DNA of 64,000 nt, taken from CAIJNA01 sp964516815. Lineage in GTDB: Bacteria > Campylobacterota > Campylobacteria > Campylobacterales > Arcobacteraceae. The notes below the pieces were generated by a model. The model was not told where the DNA came from. It was given only the letters and a program-made list of their open reading frames with translations, and did no database searches. This document shows positions 1 to 8,979 of this stretch, piece after piece. Made by a program: the position numbers and the translations under genes. Each line of letters opens with the position of its first letter. Positions within the stretch are counted from its first letter, which is position 1. The DNA is taken from positions 1 through 64,000 of the forward strand of contig CAZEXK010000002.1 in the NCBI GenBank assembly GCA_964516815.1. The letters are read 5' to 3'.

Positions 1-1007
1 CTGAGAAAAAAGTAAAATGGAAACTAGCAATGACTTGGCCAAGTACTTTAACACCTTTGGGATCGCCTACTCATAGAGTTGCAAAACTTGTTGATGAAAT
101 GAGTGGTGGTAATTTTACTATTATAGTACACGGGAAAGAAAAACATAAAGCACCACTTGGAATATTAGATATGGTAAAAAATAAACAATATGAAATAGGT
201 CATAGTGGTTCTTATTACTGCAAAGGTAAAGATATAAATACAATTTGGTTCACTACTGTACCATTTGGTATGACAATGAAAGAACAATATGCATGGTTTT
301 ATTATGGTGATGGAATAAAATATATGAATAAAGTTTATGATAAATTTAAAATATTAAATTTTCCTGGTGGAAATACAGGAGTTCAAATGGGAGGATGGTT
401 TAGAAAAGAAATCAAAACTGTCGCTGATTTAAAAGGTATTAAAATGAGAATACCAGGACTTGCAGGTGAAGTTATGGCTAAACTTGGAGTAAATGTGACT
501 AATATCCCTGCTGGTGAATTATATACATCATTAGATAGAGGTACAATTGATGCACTTGAATGGGTAGGACCTGGTATGGATATTAAAATGGGATTTCATA
601 AGATTGCACCTTATTATTATACTGGATGGCATGAACCAGCTTCTGAAATGCAGTTTATGGTAAATAAAAAAGCGTTCAATAAATTAAGTAAAGAAAATCA
701 AACTATTTTAACAACAGCTATGAAAGCAGCATCTGCTGATATGTATTATGAAAATTTTGCAGCATCATCTGAAGCTTGGGCAAAAATGAAAACTGATTTT
801 CCAAATATAAAAGTAAAATCATTTCCTATGCCTGTAATGAAAGCTATGAAAAATGCTACAGATGAAGTTTTTGAAAAATATGCTTCTAAAAATGCATTGT
901 TTAAAGAAATATATGAAAATCAACAAAATTTTATGGCTAAAGCTAGAGAATGGTCAAAAATGGGAGAATATAAATATATTCAAACAACACAAGAACTTAG
1001 TAAATAA
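1..1007 (+). CDS. TRAP transporter substrate-binding protein, TakP-like (5' partial)
   Basis: Periplasmic binding component of a TRAP transporter. The reading frame is open to the left edge (codons from position 3), so the ATG at 30 is internal and the signal peptide lies outside the window. Family landmarks are NTGVQMGGWF, KMRIPGLAGEV (with the arginine that clamps the ligand carboxylate in this family), ALEWVGPGMD and YYTGWHEPAS. These resemble the TakP / 2-oxo acid branch rather than classical DctP. The ligand is probably an organic acid, but this is not provable here. The nearest matching permease genes are not adjacent: the TakQM-type pair is at 7172-8979, beyond a second TRAP system. 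A hairpin follows the stop codon. Confidence 0.9.
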   Translation, partial: EKKVKWKLAMTWPSTLTPLGSPTHRVAKLVDEMSGGNFTIIVHGKEKHKAPLGILDMVKNKQYEIGHSGSYYCKGKDINTIWFTTVPFGMTMKEQYAWFYYGDGIKYMNKVYDKFKILNFPGGNTGVQMGGWFRKEIKTVADLKGIKMRIPGLAGEVMAKLGVNVTNIPAGELYTSLDRGTIDALEWVGPGMDIKMGFHKIAPYYYTGWHEPASEMQFMVNKKAFNKLSKENQTILTTAMKAASADMYYENFAASSEAWAKMKTDFPNIKVKSFPMPVMKAMKNATDEVFEKYASKNALFKEIYENQQNFMAKAREWSKMGEYKYIQTTQELSK

Positions 1008-1023
1008 GTTTTAAAAATATACA

Positions 1024-1053
1024 ATACTTAATGAACTTTTAGTTCTTAAGTAT
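1024..1053. terminator. Hairpin between convergent genes
   Basis: Inverted repeat with arms ATACTTAA and TTAAGTAT, extended inward by GAAC/GTTC with one bulged base. It lies between the stop codons of the binding protein and the convergent kinase gene. There is no T-run on the + side, but T-rich sequence follows on the minus side, so it may act mainly on the kinase transcript. Strength is inferred. Confidence 0.5.
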
Positions 1054-1070
1054 GGTAATACTAAATAAAA

Positions 1071-2579
1071 TTATTCTTTAAAAGTAATAATAAAACAACT
1101 TCCATTCTCATTGCTATTTACATTTATTCTACCTTTCATATTTTTTTCAATAATAATTTTTGACATATATAATCCAATTCCTGTTCCGTTGGCATCACTT
1201 TTTGTTGTAAAGTATGGTTGCCAAATCTTTTCTATGAGATTTTTATTTATACCATTAGCATTGTCATTTATTTCTATAGTTATGTAGTTTTTAATATAAA
1301 TATTTATAGTTATTATTGGACTGCTTATATTATCACTTCTAAGTGCATCTTTTGCATTTGTAATAAGATTTAAAACTACTTGTTCAAATTCATTTTGATA
1401 GTTGTTTATAATAATACTTTTATTTATATTTGTTATTATTTTTATATTATATTCTTCAAGCATTGCTTGTGTTATATGTAATACTCTTTGTATTGAATCA
1501 TTAATATTGAATAAATTTTTAACTTTATTTGGTTTAAAAAATGTTCTAAAATCATCAATTGTTTTTGACATATACGATAATAAAGTTTCTACTTCTTGTG
1601 ATTTTTTTTTCATAATATTTTCATCTAATTTATTAAGTTTATGATGAAGTTTTATATTAATTAAAATTGCACCAAGCTCATTTAGGGGTTGTCTCCATTG
1701 ATGTGCAATCAAACTTATAGTTTCACCAAGAGCGATAAATTTTGCTTTTTTCATCAAAATTTGTTCTTGTTCTTTTGTTTTTTCTATTTGTATTTTAACT
1801 TTATTATCTAGTTGCATATTTAACATTGAGAGTTCATTTGTAGCTTTATTTACAAAGGCATTTTTTTCATTTATTATATTTTGTATTTTTTTACTTATAA
1901 TATATGTAACAATAATAGCAATAAATAAAAATATAAGAAAAGCAAAAATATTTTTATTTATATTTGTATTTACTTGTTTTAATAAAGTTTCACTTTTTTT
2001 ACCTAATGTTATTTGTATATCATCTTTATATATTCCTTTAGCTATTATCCAATTTAATTGTTTTAGGTACTTTGCATAAGTTATTTTTTTTTCTATTTTA
2101 CTTGATGTTTTTTTATATACATAAGTAAGTGTAGATTCACCTTTTTCATTTATATCTTTTAATAATTTTTTTCTAAAATGAAAGCCATTTTTATCTGTGT
2201 AATTTAAAGATAAAGTTTGCCCTATTAAATCACTTCTGTTTGGGTTTATTATCATAATGGCAAATTTATCATTTTGTATATTTTGTAAAAGCTCGTACAC
2301 AAAAACATAATCACTTTTTTGCTTATCAAAGTTTATAGATGCTAACCATTGAATAATTTCATTTTTTATATTTTCATTAGCTAATTCTTCTTTTGTGTAT
2401 TTGTATTCAATCATATTGATTATATTATTAACATCATTTTTCAAATTTGATATTTGTTTATTAAGGTGCTGTTTTTTTATAGTTTGTAAATTTTGTTCAT
2501 AATCAATGAGTTGATTTTGGTAATAAAACACTGCAATTAATAATGTATTTGATAAAATTATTAATATGGTAGTAGACAT
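1071..2579 (-). CDS. Membrane sensor histidine kinase with Cache-type sensor
   Basis: Two-component sensor, 502 residues. TM1 is near residues 4-20, followed by a periplasmic segment of about 180 residues resembling a single Cache domain (SDYVFVYELL, FHFRKKLL, LNWIIAKGIY). TM2 is near 210-230, then a coiled linker. The phospho-accepting histidine is near residue 293 in SLIAHQWRQPLNE, an H-box typical of Campylobacterota kinases. The ATP-binding domain shows LNLITNAKDAL (N box), INDNANGI (G1) and GTGIGLYMSKII (G2). It is divergent from the response regulator at 2629 with 49 bp between starts, so they are probably cognate. Position among TRAP genes suggests it senses a small organic acid and controls uptake, but the ligand is unknown. 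Confidence 0.92.
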   Translation of the reverse strand: MSTTILIILSNTLLIAVFYYQNQLIDYEQNLQTIKKQHLNKQISNLKNDVNNIINMIEYKYTKEELANENIKNEIIQWLASINFDKQKSDYVFVYELLQNIQNDKFAIMIINPNRSDLIGQTLSLNYTDKNGFHFRKKLLKDINEKGESTLTYVYKKTSSKIEKKITYAKYLKQLNWIIAKGIYKDDIQITLGKKSETLLKQVNTNINKNIFAFLIFLFIAIIVTYIISKKIQNIINEKNAFVNKATNELSMLNMQLDNKVKIQIEKTKEQEQILMKKAKFIALGETISLIAHQWRQPLNELGAILINIKLHHKLNKLDENIMKKKSQEVETLLSYMSKTIDDFRTFFKPNKVKNLFNINDSIQRVLHITQAMLEEYNIKIITNINKSIIINNYQNEFEQVVLNLITNAKDALRSDNISSPIITINIYIKNYITIEINDNANGINKNLIEKIWQPYFTTKSDANGTGIGLYMSKIIIEKNMKGRINVNSNENGSCFIITFKE

Positions 2580-2628
2580 TATAACTTTTGAAATATTTTT
2601 ATAACCAAACCAATTAATAAGGACTCCT

Positions 2629-3303
2629 TTGAACGATGAAACTTTAAATAATTTAAAATATTATACCTTATTATTTGTTGAAAATGAAAAAGGAACTAGA
2701 GATAATTATCAAGAAGTTTTTGATTTGTTATTTAAAAAAGTATTTGTTGCTAAAGATGGTTTACAAGCTTTGGATTTATTTAAAAAAAATAGTTGTGATA
2801 TCATAATCACTGATATCAAAATGCCAAATATGGATGGAATTGAACTAGTAAAAGAGATAAGAAAAACAAATAAAGATATCTCTATAGTTATCATTTCAGC
2901 ATACACAGACGAAGAATTATTATTATCAAGTATTCCTTTAAATTTGATTGAATATATTGTAAAACCACTTAGTGAAAAAAAACTTTTTGAAGTGTTTGAT
3001 GCATTTTTAAGTAAACAAGATAGCTTGTGCAAATTTAATTTTAATAAAAATAAAAGTGAAATTAGTTTTGATAATGTAAAATACGAATTGACATTAAAAG
3101 AATGTATGTTAATCAATAAATTAATAAATTCACAAAACATAATTACCTATGAAGAAATACAAAATGACATTTGGCAGGATAATATTATGAGTCAAAATGC
3201 ATTAAGATTATTTATGAAAAATTTAAGAAAAAAACTTCCAGTAAATACTATCAAAAATATTTCAAATCAAGGATATATGCTAAATAGAAATAAAATATTA
3301 TAA
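2629..3303 (+). CDS. OmpR-family DNA-binding response regulator
   Basis: Receiver domain (about residues 10-125) joined to a winged-helix DNA-binding domain (about 145-222, ending NISNQGYML). The phospho-acceptor aspartate lies in IIITDIKMPNMDG, the switch serine in VIISAYTDE and the conserved lysine in YIVKPLSEK. The acidic pair near the N-terminus reads FVENE, so the second magnesium-binding acid is asparagine. The start is TTG at 2629: an AAGGA site stands just upstream and the frame gives MNDETLNNL. It is divergent from the kinase gene and upstream of dctP, whose promoter it could control. Family certain, target inferred. Confidence 0.92.
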   Translation: MNDETLNNLKYYTLLFVENEKGTRDNYQEVFDLLFKKVFVAKDGLQALDLFKKNSCDIIITDIKMPNMDGIELVKEIRKTNKDISIVIISAYTDEELLLSSIPLNLIEYIVKPLSEKKLFEVFDAFLSKQDSLCKFNFNKNKSEISFDNVKYELTLKECMLINKLINSQNIITYEEIQNDIWQDNIMSQNALRLFMKNLRKKLPVNTIKNISNQGYMLNRNKIL

Positions 3304-3399
3304 AACATAAACTTGTATCATTTAGTAACAATAAAATATAAATCTTACTTTTATTACATTAAATACTTATAGATACATATTTTTTACATAATATTGTTT

Positions 3400-3405
3400 T
3401 ATAAT
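3400..3405 (+). promoter_or_regulatory. Candidate sigma70 -10 box for dctP
   Basis: TATAAT preceded by T-rich sequence (the usual Campylobacterota arrangement, without a clear -35) and followed by about 55 nt of leader. The leader ends in a strong AAAAAGGAAG ribosome binding site before the ATG at 3463. Confidence 0.5.
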
Positions 3406-3462
3406 GGTATTAGAGAATTTATATAATTTATAAATTAATCAATTTAATAAAAAAGGAAGATT

Positions 3463-4458
3463 ATGAAAAGAATATTATTAGCATCAGCTGTTGTAGCTGT
3501 ATTGTCTACGACAGTTATGGGGGCAACTCATATACTTAAGTTTTCACATGTAGTTAGTGAAAACACACCAAAAGGACAAGCAGCAAAGTTTTTTGAAAAA
3601 AGATTAGAAGAGTTAAGTAAAGGTGAAATAGACGTACAAATATATCCATCTAAACAATTATATAATGATAAAGCAGTTTTAAAAGCTGTAAAATTAGATT
3701 CTGTACAAATGGCAGCACCTAGTTTTTCAAAATTTGGTAAAATTGTACCTCAATTAGCATTGTTTGATTTACCATTTTTATTTAAAGATATAGATCATTT
3801 ACATAGAGTTCAAGATGGTGAAGTTGGTAAAAAACTAAAAGAAATGGTTACGAAAAAAGGTTTCATCGCATTAAATTTTTGGGATAATCACTTTAAACAA
3901 TTATCATCATCAAAAAAAGCATTGATTAAACCATCAGATGCAAAAGGTCAAAAATTTAGAATTATGTCATCTAAAGTATTAGAAGCACAATTTCAAGCAC
4001 TTGGAGCAAATCCTCAAATGATGCCATTCTCTGAAGTTTACTCAGGACTTCAACAAGGTGTAATTGATGGACAAGAAAATACAAATTCAAATATATTCAC
4101 AAAAAAGTTCTATGAAGTACAAACAGACTTAACAGTTACAAACCATGGTTATTTAGGTTACTTGGTTGTAGTATCTAAAAAATTCTGGAATAAATTAACT
4201 CCTGAATTACAAAAAAATGTTGTTGATGCTATGAATGATGCAACAAAAAAAGAAAGAGAATGGGCAGAAGAACTTAATACTAAACAATTTAACTTGATTA
4301 AAGAATATGCTCAAAAAACTGGAAAACTTAAAATACATAATTTAAGTGCTCAACAAGTTCAAGCTTGGAGAGATGCAGTTAGTCCAATTTATTCTAAGTT
4401 TTATGATAAAAAGAAAATTGGTAAAGATTTAATTGAAGCTACAATTAACACAAAGTAA
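3463..4458 (+). CDS. dctP: TRAP transporter substrate-binding protein, DctP type
   Basis: Secreted 331-residue solute receptor, normal length for the family. The signal peptide is residues 1-20 (MKRILLASAVVAVL...VMGA). The DctP fold follows, with ILKFSHVVSENTPKGQAA at the mature N-terminus, KFRIMSSKVLEAQ containing the ligand-clamping arginine, and GVIDGQENTNSNIF, the conserved DG-E segment. This pattern fits C4-dicarboxylate and related acid receptors. A hairpin and T-run follow the stop, then dctQ and dctM, so it heads a complete TRAP operon. Start supported by an AAGGA site. The exact ligand cannot be read from sequence. Confidence 0.93.
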   Translation: MKRILLASAVVAVLSTTVMGATHILKFSHVVSENTPKGQAAKFFEKRLEELSKGEIDVQIYPSKQLYNDKAVLKAVKLDSVQMAAPSFSKFGKIVPQLALFDLPFLFKDIDHLHRVQDGEVGKKLKEMVTKKGFIALNFWDNHFKQLSSSKKALIKPSDAKGQKFRIMSSKVLEAQFQALGANPQMMPFSEVYSGLQQGVIDGQENTNSNIFTKKFYEVQTDLTVTNHGYLGYLVVVSKKFWNKLTPELQKNVVDAMNDATKKEREWAEELNTKQFNLIKEYAQKTGKLKIHNLSAQQVQAWRDAVSPIYSKFYDKKKIGKDLIEATINTK

Positions 4459-4470
4459 AATATAAATAAG

Positions 4471-4490
4471 AAGCATATTTTTTGCTTTTT
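4471..4490 (+). terminator. Weak intercistronic hairpin between dctP and dctQ
   Basis: A 5-bp stem (AAGCA/TGCTT) with a T-rich loop and a T-run to 4490. It sits between the binding protein and the permease genes, where partial termination would give more receptor than permease. The stem is short and AT-rich, so function is inferred. Confidence 0.35.
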
Positions 4491-4512
4491 ATTTACAATA
4501 AAAAGGATTAAA

Positions 4513-5097
4513 ATGATTAATATTTTTAAATATATTGATAATATTATTGATTTTATAAATCGCTATATTGCGGTTATTGGAATTTCTGGTGGTGTTGCAT
4601 TAGCATTTATAAATGTTGTAGCTAGATATGGATTTAATTATTCATTAACATGGGCATCTGAAATGACAATTTATTTATTTTTGTGGTCAATGTTTTTTGG
4701 AGCAGCTTATTGTTTTAAAAATGATGCTCATATAAACATTAATTTGTTTGTGGAATATGTAAATAAAAAAATTGCAAAATCATTGATATTACTTACAAAA
4801 ACAATTACATTTGTTTTTTTATTTGCAGTATCATATTTTGGTTATGAATATTTATTGTTTGTAATTGAACTTGATGAAATTTCAGTTGATTTAGAAATTG
4901 CAATGTGGATACCATATTTAGTAATTCCAGTGTCTTTTGCCTTTGGTGCATATAGTGTGTTATTGCAAATAATTGACCTTTATAATAAACCATCAGATGA
5001 AATAGAATTTATAAGTGAAACTAAAGAGCTAATGGAAGAACAAAATATTCAGCAAATAGTAAACGAAGCGAATAAAAAAACAGGAGGATTACTGTGA
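4513..5097 (+). CDS. dctQ: TRAP transporter small permease, DctQ
   Basis: Inner-membrane small subunit that partners DctM in sodium-driven uptake. It has 194 residues with about four hydrophobic helices (near 18-38, 50-70, 92-112 and 135-155). The family segment VARYGFNYSLTWASEMTIYLFLW contains the conserved RY and E residues, followed by NDAHINI. A charged tail of about 30 residues extends past the last helix. The stop overlaps the GTG start of dctM, so the two are translationally coupled. An AAGG site precedes the ATG. Confidence 0.92.
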   Translation: MINIFKYIDNIIDFINRYIAVIGISGGVALAFINVVARYGFNYSLTWASEMTIYLFLWSMFFGAAYCFKNDAHININLFVEYVNKKIAKSLILLTKTITFVFLFAVSYFGYEYLLFVIELDEISVDLEIAMWIPYLVIPVSFAFGAYSVLLQIIDLYNKPSDEIEFISETKELMEEQNIQQIVNEANKKTGGLL

Positions 5098-6374
5098 GTA
5101 TTTTTGTATTATTTTCGATATTTTTTACCTTATTAACTATAGGTGCACCAATCGCAATTGCATTAGGTGCCTCAACATTTATAGCACTTATTACATTTAC
5201 TCCAATTTCTCCCATAGAAATTTCCTCTATGATATTTGAAAAAGTAGAGCATTATTCACTTATGGCAATACCTATGTTTATATTAGCTGGTAATCTTTTA
5301 AGCAAAGGTTCAAGTGCAAGTAGAATTATAGAGTTTGCAAAGTCAATTGTTGGGCATTTACCAGGAGGTTTACCAATAGCTGCTATTTTTGCAAGTATAA
5401 TATTTGCAGCAGTTTCAGGATCTTCTCCTGCTACTGTTGTTGCCATTGGTTCTATTATGTTTGGAGCAATTGTCCAAGCTGGTTATCCTAGAAGATATGC
5501 TGTAGGTACGATAGCTACTGCTGGGAGTTTAGGAATTTTAATTCCACCATCTATTGTATTGATTGTTTTTGGTGTAACAGCAGAAGTGTCAATTGGGAAG
5601 CTTTTTATGGCAGGTGTTGTTCCTGGAATTATGTTAGGGTTAATGTTAATGCTTGTGACTTATTTTGGTGCACTTAGATTAGGATTTAAAAGAAGTGAAC
5701 CTGAAAATTGGAAAGTAAGATTTACAAAATTGAAAGATGCTTCGTGGGGACTTATGACAATAGTAATTGTAATTGGTGGTATATATGGTGGTATATTCAC
5801 TCCAACAGAAGCAGCTGCAGCAGCTGCAGTTTGGGCATTTGTAATTTCTGCTTTTGTTTATAAAGATATAAAAATCAAAGACTTTGGTGAAATTGCTTTG
5901 AGCTCTGCTAAAACTACATCTATGATTATGTTTATAATTGCAAATGCAATGTTATTTGCACATTTTTTGACAATGGAAAATGTTCCTCAATTAATAACAC
6001 AAACTTTAGTTGCATGGAATGTAGATATGATTATGTTCTTGATTTTTGTTAATATATTATTAATAATTGCTGGAGCTTTTATGGAACCATCGGCTATTAT
6101 AATGATAATGGTACCATTACTTTTACCTGTAGCAGTTGCTTTAGGCATAAATCCAATTCATTTTGGTATAATGATTACTATTAATATGGAATTGGGGATG
6201 GTTTCACCACCTGTAGGCTTGAATTTGTTTGTAACATCATCGCTAACAGGTATGTCTATGAAAGATGTAATCATTGCTACAATACCATGGACTATGACAA
6301 TATTTATGGGATTAATGTTAGTAACATATATACCTGCTATTTCATTATGGTTGCCAAATTTAATTTATGGATAA
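5094..6374 (+). CDS. dctM: TRAP transporter large permease, DctM
   Basis: Transport subunit of the DctPQM system, 426 residues and about 12 hydrophobic segments, belonging to the ion transporter superfamily. Landmarks are SLMAIPMFILAG, FAAVSGSSPATVVAIGSIM (first hairpin), GSLGILIPPSIVLIVFGV, FTPTEAAAAAAVWAF and MVSPPVGLNLFV. The start is GTG at 5094 with AGGAGG close upstream; the alternative start would lose the first helix. It overlaps dctQ by 4 nt. The next gene starts 3 nt after the stop, so the cytochrome-thioredoxin gene is probably on the same transcript. Confidence 0.94.
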   Translation: MSIFVLFSIFFTLLTIGAPIAIALGASTFIALITFTPISPIEISSMIFEKVEHYSLMAIPMFILAGNLLSKGSSASRIIEFAKSIVGHLPGGLPIAAIFASIIFAAVSGSSPATVVAIGSIMFGAIVQAGYPRRYAVGTIATAGSLGILIPPSIVLIVFGVTAEVSIGKLFMAGVVPGIMLGLMLMLVTYFGALRLGFKRSEPENWKVRFTKLKDASWGLMTIVIVIGGIYGGIFTPTEAAAAAAVWAFVISAFVYKDIKIKDFGEIALSSAKTTSMIMFIIANAMLFAHFLTMENVPQLITQTLVAWNVDMIMFLIFVNILLIIAGAFMEPSAIIMIMVPLLLPVAVALGINPIHFGIMITINMELGMVSPPVGLNLFVTSSLTGMSMKDVIIATIPWTMTIFMGLMLVTYIPAISLWLPNLIYG

Positions 6375-6377
6375 AAT

Positions 6378-7169
6378 TTGATAAAATTTTTGTGGATAGT
6401 TGTTATATTTTCAAGCATACTTAACGCATCTTATAAAGATGGTAAAAAAGTATTTAACAATAAATGCGTAACTTGCCATATTGAATACGTGGCATTACCC
6501 CTACTTATAAACAATTTTAAAAATCATAAAAATAAATTATTAAATTTAAAAGCAGCACCATTTAACAGACTAGCATATAATATTTTAAATGGAAAAAATG
6601 CAATTGGACATATGGATGATGATTTAGATATGAGAAAAGAGGCAATTAAAGAATATTTAAAAGATTATTTATTATACCCTGATACTAAAAAATCTGTGAT
6701 GAGTAAACGAAGTAGAGATCATTTCATAAAAAAAATTCCTCTTAAAAATATTACAGATGAAGATTATAAAAATTTGGTAGATTTTATAGTTGATTTTAAG
6801 ACAAATCATAACTTTACAGTTAAAAAAGATGAAAGCGAAATCGATGAAAATGTTATTTTACATAATGCAAAGAAAAACAATAAATATATAATTGTAGAAG
6901 CTACATCAAAAGATTGTCATTATTGTAAAAAAATGAAAGATAAAGTATTAAAGTTAAAAGATGTTAAAGATGCTATTAATAAAAATTATATTTTTGTAGA
7001 AGCAAATATTGATAAAACAAATTTACCATTTGATTTAGAAAAAGACTTTTTAAAAATGACACCTACATTTTTTTTCTTAAATGAAAATGGAAAAATCATC
7101 AAGCAATATCCTGGTGCTTGGAATAAGAAAGATTTTTTAGAACTTCTAAGAGAACATAAAAAAAAGTAG
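6378..7169 (+). CDS. Secreted cytochrome c / thioredoxin-fold fusion protein
   Basis: A 263-residue periplasmic protein of no named family that I recognise. The signal peptide is about residues 1-17. A heme-binding CVTCH follows at C30-H34, with a short cytochrome-like segment. After a linker, residues about 150-260 form a thioredoxin-like domain with CHYC at C180-C183, the family cis-proline in MTPTFFFLNENGK, and PGAWNKKDFLELL at the end. It suggests a heme-linked thiol oxidoreductase or electron-transfer role, which is inference. The start is TTG at 6378 with no good ribosome binding site, probably coupled to dctM 3 nt upstream. It is followed 2 nt later by a second dctQ, so it lies between two TRAP permeases. 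Confidence 0.8.
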   Translation: MIKFLWIVVIFSSILNASYKDGKKVFNNKCVTCHIEYVALPLLINNFKNHKNKLLNLKAAPFNRLAYNILNGKNAIGHMDDDLDMRKEAIKEYLKDYLLYPDTKKSVMSKRSRDHFIKKIPLKNITDEDYKNLVDFIVDFKTNHNFTVKKDESEIDENVILHNAKKNNKYIIVEATSKDCHYCKKMKDKVLKLKDVKDAINKNYIFVEANIDKTNLPFDLEKDFLKMTPTFFFLNENGKIIKQYPGAWNKKDFLELLREHKKK

Positions 7170-7171
7170 TA

Positions 7172-7651
7172 ATGAAATTATTTAACAAAATACTTGGAAA
7201 TTTTACAGCTATCATATTACTATTAGTTATTTTAAATGTATTTTTAGATGTAGTTTTAAGATATTTTTTCAATACAGGAAGTATTGCTTTGCAAGAAATG
7301 GAATGGCACTTATTTTCAGTGATGTTTTTATTTGGAATATCGTATGCTCTTACTAACGAAGAACATGTAAGAGTTGATTTTTTATATGACAACTTTTCAT
7401 TAAAATTAAAATCTTATATAAATATTTTTGGTACATTATTTTTTTTAATTCCATTTTCATTTTTAATACTTTTTGGTTCTTTTGAATATGTTTATGATTC
7501 TTATTCTTATTCAGAGATAAGTGAAGACCCAGGTGGGTTACATTTTAGATGGTTGATAAAAGCTATGATACCTCTTAGTTTCATTTTGCTAATAATAGCT
7601 AGTGTACTTTATATAAATAGTAATATTAAAATTTTAAAAGGAAGTAAATGA
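7172..7651 (+). CDS. TRAP transporter small permease, TakQ-like
   Basis: Second small permease subunit, 159 residues with four hydrophobic segments. Residues VVLRYFFNTGSIALQEMEWHLFS and NEEHVRVDFLYD mark the DctQ family. The ISEDPGGLHFRWLIKAMIP segment before the last helix is typical of partners of the mannitol/chloroaromatic/2-oxo acid type large permeases. It starts 2 nt after the preceding stop and overlaps the next gene by 4 nt. It probably works with the TakP-like receptor at the left edge rather than with the DctP at 3463. Confidence 0.88.
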   Translation: MKLFNKILGNFTAIILLLVILNVFLDVVLRYFFNTGSIALQEMEWHLFSVMFLFGISYALTNEEHVRVDFLYDNFSLKLKSYINIFGTLFFLIPFSFLILFGSFEYVYDSYSYSEISEDPGGLHFRWLIKAMIPLSFILLIIASVLYINSNIKILKGSK

Positions 7652-8979
7652 TTGGTATTTATATGTTTGGTTTTGCATTATTACTCTTAACATTAGGTTA
7701 CCCTGTAGCATTTTCATTTGGTGCTGTTGCTATATTATTCGGACTTATTGCTGCATATTTTGAAATAGTTGTAGATGGATTTACTTTTTTATTGTATTAC
7801 GAAGAGTTTATATCTATGTTTTCACAAATGCCATTTAGAATATATAGTATTATGACAAATAAGATTTTATTGTCTATTCCTTTATTCATTTTTATGGGAA
7901 TAATACTACAAAAATCAAAACTAGCAGAAAAGTTACTTGAAGCAATGGGTACGTTATTTGGGAGTATTAGAGGTGGAATTGCAATTTCTACGGTTATTGT
8001 AGGAACTCTTTTAGCCTCAAGTACTGGAGTTGTAGGAGCTAGTGTAGTAGCTATGGGTATAATTTCTTTGCCTGTGATGATGAAATATAAATACAATACT
8101 CCATTGGCTTGTGGTACAATTTGTGCAAGTGGTACACTTGGACAAATTATTCCACCTTCTATTGTACTTATTATTTTAGCAGATGTTTTTGGAGTTGCTG
8201 TTGGAGATTTATTTAAAGCAGCTATAATACCCTCAGCAATATTAGTTGGACTTTATATTGCATATATATTAGTTATATCGTATCTTATAAAAGACTTAGC
8301 TCCTGCATTAAAATATGATGATACTCAAAGTAAATCAAAAAGAATAATAAATGCTTTAAAAGCAATAATACCTCCTATATTATTAATAATTGTGGTTTTA
8401 GGTTCTATATTTTCAGGGATTTCAACACCAACTGAATCAGCATCAATTGGAGCAGTTGGTTCAGTATTGTTATCATTTTTATATAAAGAATTGAATATTA
8501 AAATAATAATGGACTCAGCTAAGCAAACAGTAAAAATAACTTCAATGGTATTTGCAATTTTAATAGGTGCTACTGCATTTTCTTTGGTATTTGTTTATAC
8601 AGGAGCTGATATTATAGTTGAAGGGTTTATGACAACTTTACCAGGAGATAAGTTGGGGTTTGTTATTATTTCTATGCTAATTATATTTATTTTAGGTTTT
8701 TTCATTGATTTTATTGAAATTTCTTATATAGTAGTTCCTATATTACTTCCTATTTCTGAATTACTTGGATTAAATCCTATTTGGTTTGCCATTTTAATTG
8801 CTATGAATTTACAAAGTTCGTTTTTAACACCACCTTTTGGATTTTCCCTTTTTTATCTCAAAGGAGTAGCAAAAAATGTTAAAACAACAGATATATACAA
8901 AGGTGTAATGCCTTTTATTTTAATACAACTTTTAGTTATGCTGTCCTTAGTAATATGGCCATCTTTTTATGGATTCTAA
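7648..8979 (+). CDS. TRAP transporter large permease, TakM-like DctM
   Basis: Large permease of the second TRAP system, 443 residues with about 12 hydrophobic segments. It carries the insertion after the second helix (MFSQMPFRIYSIMTNKILLSIPLF) that marks the DctM branch partnering TakP-type receptors. Other landmarks are GTLLASSTGVVGASVVAMG, GTLGQIIPPSIVLIIL, STPTESASIGAVGS, FIDFIEISYIVVPILLPI and FLTPPFGFSLFYLKG. It overlaps the small permease by 4 nt and the maf gene by 11 nt. The receptor for this permease is inferred to be the one truncated at the window start. Confidence 0.93.
   Translation: MIGIYMFGFALLLLTLGYPVAFSFGAVAILFGLIAAYFEIVVDGFTFLLYYEEFISMFSQMPFRIYSIMTNKILLSIPLFIFMGIILQKSKLAEKLLEAMGTLFGSIRGGIAISTVIVGTLLASSTGVVGASVVAMGIISLPVMMKYKYNTPLACGTICASGTLGQIIPPSIVLIILADVFGVAVGDLFKAAIIPSAILVGLYIAYILVISYLIKDLAPALKYDDTQSKSKRIINALKAIIPPILLIIVVLGSIFSGISTPTESASIGAVGSVLLSFLYKELNIKIIMDSAKQTVKITSMVFAILIGATAFSLVFVYTGADIIVEGFMTTLPGDKLGFVIISMLIIFILGFFIDFIEISYIVVPILLPISELLGLNPIWFAILIAMNLQSSFLTPPFGFSLFYLKGVAKNVKTTDIYKGVMPFILIQLLVMLSLVIWPSFYGF

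Noticed and set aside
30..1007. Position 30 as the true start of the first binding protein
   Set aside because: The frame is open to the left edge and encodes the KxxWKLA-type lead-in expected after a signal peptide, so the gene is 5' truncated.
2709..3140. Minus-strand 143-codon frame inside the response regulator
   Set aside because: Shadow of the receiver domain; low-complexity serine/leucine composition.
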